Source: Actinomycetes bacterium (lineage in GTDB: Bacteria; Actinomycetota; Acidimicrobiia; Acidimicrobiales; RAAP-2). Taken from it: 35,631 nt of DNA. The notes beneath the pieces are model-generated. The model had not been told where the DNA came from. It ran no database searches and saw only the letters and a list, made by a program, of their open reading frames with translations. The stretch covers positions 1 to 35,631 of the forward strand of contig JAJYWG010000047.1 in the NCBI GenBank assembly GCA_021791615.1, in the 5' to 3' direction. Position 1 is the stretch's first letter. Every line of letters begins with the position of its first letter. Shown piece by piece: positions 33,329-35,631 of this stretch. Made by a program: the position numbers and the translations under genes.

Positions 33329-34144
33329 ATGGCCACCCACCGAGTGCCGTGGGCGCCCGCGTACGTCTACGACGCATACAGCCACCAGATCCCCTCGACC
33401 CCACGCGTCGGTGCACACGCGAGCTCTCCTACCCGCCCTCGCCTCGGATCACAGCCGAAGTGCGCTGCCTGGGCACCGGGTCGGCCTACCCCTACGACCA
33501 TCCTCGATGGGATCTACGCCACAGACGATCCGGTCAACCGGAGTGACCCGAGTGGCCGGAATTCAGTGGGTGTGTGTCCGAAGGCTGGAATTGGAATCGG
33601 TCCGGTCCATCTCGGTGTTGGGGGCTGCGCCGTGGCTACTACGAACCCATTCACGGGAGGGACAAACTTCGGCCTGACTTTTTCGGGAACAGTGGGCGTC
33701 GGACTTGGTGCAGATGTGTCGTTGGGTTTATACCTTCAGATATCTTCTGCGAAACAATTGGGGACACTCAGTGGTCCGTTCTTCTTCTATTCCTTCGGGG
33801 CAGGAGCTGGGCTAGGGGGAACATTTACGGTCTTTTGGAGCGGGCCGACTCATCCGACAGTATATGGAATTGATATGGGCGTTACGATCGGCGGTGGAGT
33901 TTCCGCGTACCTGGGGATTCAGGACACGAAAGTGTACACAATAAAAGGTCTAATATCAGATGTAGTGACAACTATTGTGACATTTTTCACCACAACATCC
34001 CTTCAGAGCCTTGTGCATTCGCATAGTCCTACCGAGGCTCACATTACGGCGGATCTAGCAAAAGCAAGATTGGGAGTAGATAGAGCAAAGGCTATCGTAA
34101 GTGCCTCAATAGGACGGTGTACGCCAACTTCACAGAGGGCATAA
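33329..34144 (+). pseudogene. RHS core remnant joined to a C-terminal variable domain
   Basis: The frame from the ATG at 33329 starts with RHS-like VYDAYSHQIPST, loses similarity, then ends the core with YATDDPVNRSDPSG, the conserved boundary (D-P-x-G) after which RHS proteins carry a variable toxin. The missing middle (LSYPPSPRITAEVRCLGTG, SAYPY, resembling L-Y-Y-L-R-A-R...S-A-Y-x-Y) appears in another frame, so the core is frameshifted. No further RHS or YD repeats were seen upstream. The 195-aa tail is intact, Gly-rich with alternating hydrophobic residues (GVTIGGGVSAYLG) and a hydrophobic helix near SDVVTTIVTFFTTTSL; I do not recognise its family. Its DNA is visibly more AT-rich than the rest. 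Ends 4 nt before the membrane-protein gene. Confidence 0.6.
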
Positions 34145-34148
34145 GTAC

Positions 34149-34604
34149 GTGAAGAGGTGCCTATTCGGGATTATGTGCGCAATCGCCGGTATTGGAGTAG
34201 TGCTGACGATATATAATCTAATCTGGCACAGACTCTCCGTTCCCATTATGATGTTAGTGTTTGCACTATTATGGGTTGGACTGCTTGGTGCCGTCTTCAC
34301 CTTCGTACATGATCGCAATGGGCGCAGGGAATCGCTCTTAGATTATGAACAGCGCCAGTTCGGGCACCTAATGACAACCCTTGATCGCGGCAAAGGGGCG
34401 CGTGAATTTGTAGGTGAGGCGGTTTCGCTCATGAAGCCCGAGCATGTCGCACGTTCAGCGGGGGACTCTGAAGGTGGAGAGGAGAAGGAATTGCCACCGC
34501 CCGGATGGTACCCAGATCCGATTGATCCCTCTAAGCAGAGGTGGTGGAATGGAAGTTCGTGGGCAAGTTCAAAGGGTGACGACAACACCTGGCCCCTGAC
34601 CTGA
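34149..34604 (+). CDS. Two-helix membrane protein with DUF2510 domain (possible immunity partner)
   Basis: 151 aa, GTG start 4 nt after the preceding stop. Two membrane helices (LFGIMCAIAGIGVVLTIYNLI; VPIMMLVFALLWVGLLGAVF) are followed by a charged cytosolic stretch and a C-terminal DUF2510 domain (PPPGWYPDPID, then QRWWNGSSWA), a small actinobacterial module with the W-Y-x-D-P and R-x-W-x-G/N-x-x-W marks. Shares the low GC of the RHS tail and is presumably co-transcribed with it, which is the position normally held by the immunity gene of an RHS toxin. Immunity is inference; DUF2510 itself has no proven activity. Confidence 0.75.
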   Translation: MKRCLFGIMCAIAGIGVVLTIYNLIWHRLSVPIMMLVFALLWVGLLGAVFTFVHDRNGRRESLLDYEQRQFGHLMTTLDRGKGAREFVGEAVSLMKPEHVARSAGDSEGGEEKELPPPGWYPDPIDPSKQRWWNGSSWASSKGDDNTWPLT

Positions 34605-35455
34605 GGGTGATGAGGATGGCCCGACCTTCGCCGGTGGGGGCGTGATGGCGGGCAAGGTGCTCGCTGGATAAGTACTCGCACCCGACCAGCGCCGGTCAGA
34701 TCAGCCAGCTTGTCTCCCGGCGTTGTACGAACGCGAAGTGAGCCGCCCCTCCGGGATCGAACGGGGCGAGCGCGACAGGGTGATCGCCGGACGCTTCAGT
34801 CGGCATCGGTGCTCGATCACCGTGGCTATCCTCCGCAACGGCACCGAGAGGTCCTACTCGGGGGGCTGCCTCGATGATTCTGCGCTCGCCGAGACACCCA
34901 GGAGTTCCCGGTGGTAGTCCTGGCCTGGTGTGTGACTAGCGATCCCTGCTGGGTCCTCGAAGGTCTCGTTCCGGCATCCTGGCGGCTTTGGCCGAAACCG
35001 GTGTCGCTCTCCGATGGTCCGGCAACTTTCTCGACGATCAACAACCTCCCTCGCAGATCGAGGTCTGGGTGGCATCGGCCACCCGACGTCCAGCCCGCCT
35101 AGCGCTTCTGGCACGGCCGGAACCGGCCACCCGGCCACGCCGACATCCAGCGCGGGCGGGAGGGCCGCAGAAAACGGCTTCGCCCCCCGCCACACGGGGG
35201 ACCACAGCGCACCCAGGCACCCGTTGCTGCCATCCTCGTCCCGCCCCCCGGCCCTCCCGCCGTCAACGCCCGCCCATCCTTCCTCAGCCGCTCTCCCTGT
35301 CCCGAGAGCCCCCGCCTCACCCTGCCTGACACCCCGGCGTGACCTGCGCCCCTTCGGCCCTTTCCTTCGCGGTGCACCCCCTGCATTGCAATTGGCTCTT
35401 TCTGTGGAAAACCCCGATGTTGGATTCGTAACGGGTCCTTTGCCAGGCTGGTGGG
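34605..35455. other. Intergenic region, very C-rich toward its end
   Basis: About 850 bp with no convincing gene. Long minus-strand frames are due to base composition. A short plus-strand frame near 34740-34860 (GIERGERDRVIAGRFSRHR) has a slight transposase-HTH look but no support. The right copy of the flanking direct repeat lies at 35296-35434. Confidence 0.4.
35296..35434. repeat. Right copy of the diverged direct repeat
   Basis: CCTGTCCC at 35296, CCTGAC at 35325, the conserved block at 35357-35381 and GTGGAAAACC at about 35404 follow the same order as the left copy at 33036-33160, about 2.26 kb away. Confidence 0.6.
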
Positions 35456-35631
35456 ATGGGACGGGCCGCACGCACCAAGCGCGAGCGCAGGGCGGCCGAC
35501 GCCGCCCAGCGCCTACGGGCCGAGCGCTTCGCCGCCAAGGTTGCCCGTTCGACGCCGGCGAGGCCACCGGCCACCGGTGTGGCTCCTCGTGGGCCGGGCA
35601 GCGAGCCACCCGACTTCTCCTCGCCTCCGGT
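35456..35631 (+). CDS. Possible gene start, basic N-terminus, cut by window edge
   Basis: The ATG at 35456 opens a frame to the window end without a stop. It starts MGRAARTKRERRAADAAQRL, a basic helix, followed by a Pro/Ala-rich linker. Basic starts of this kind occur in many small actinobacterial proteins of unknown function. No clear SD, and nothing further can be said. Confidence 0.35.
   Translation, partial: MGRAARTKRERRAADAAQRLRAERFAAKVARSTPARPPATGVAPRGPGSEPPDFSSPP

Noticed and set aside
34854..35609. 251-codon minus-strand frame at the right end
   Set aside because: Low-complexity Gly/Arg/Pro composition in C-rich DNA, with no domain and no start signal; it also runs antisense to the flanking repeat.

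Overview
The window is high-GC DNA from an actinobacterium. Gene content (NifU-like protein, acyl-CoA dehydrogenase, FadE/P450/thioesterase-type lipid genes, a secernin-like peptidase, a DUF2510 protein) and the many start codons placed 6-8 nt after a TANNNT -10 box (leaderless transcripts) fit an Actinobacteria lineage such as Acidimicrobiia; that placement is inference. No rRNA, tRNA or CRISPR array was recognised.

Region by region: positions 1-4.1 kb are an accessory patch with three toxin-antitoxin-type pairs in a row (an AbiEi/AbiEii-like pair, a YefM/RelE pair and a ribbon-helix-helix/Doc pair) ending in a decayed transposase. The Doc toxin has lost its catalytic His and its original stop. 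From 4.2 to 19 kb lies mostly housekeeping and catabolic content: M20 amidohydrolase, acetyl-CoA synthetase, a structured leader with a strong terminator in front of a small ORF and a thioesterase, Tat-exported phospholipase C, AhpD-like protein, cytochrome P450, secernin-like peptidase, FAH-family hydrolase, VOC protein, NifU-like protein, an MFS exporter and an acyl-CoA dehydrogenase.

From 19 to 22.5 kb is a metal-transport pair: an NRAMP-family transporter with the altered metal site of magnesium-type NRAMP relatives, and a soluble PRC-barrel/MgtE-N/CBS protein that looks like the cytosolic sensor of MgtE without its channel. The NRAMP gene has eight 14-bp repeats directly upstream of its ribosome binding site. 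From 22.7 to 26.1 kb is a tightly overlapping glycosyltransferase/methyltransferase/alpha-toroid operon, facing a second methyltransferase that overlaps a TMEM165/GDT1-type cation transporter, followed by aminopeptidase N. A PfkB sugar kinase and the GTPase YchF complete the core segment.

The last 3 kb (32.6-35.6 kb) is again accessory: a frameshifted RHS core remnant joined to an intact, visibly lower-GC C-terminal domain, followed 4 nt later by a two-helix DUF2510 membrane protein, a layout like an orphan toxin/immunity cassette. Diverged direct repeats of over 100 bp bracket this island. Short in-frame or intergenic tandem repeats (7-18 bp) recur across the whole window and appear to be a habit of this genome.
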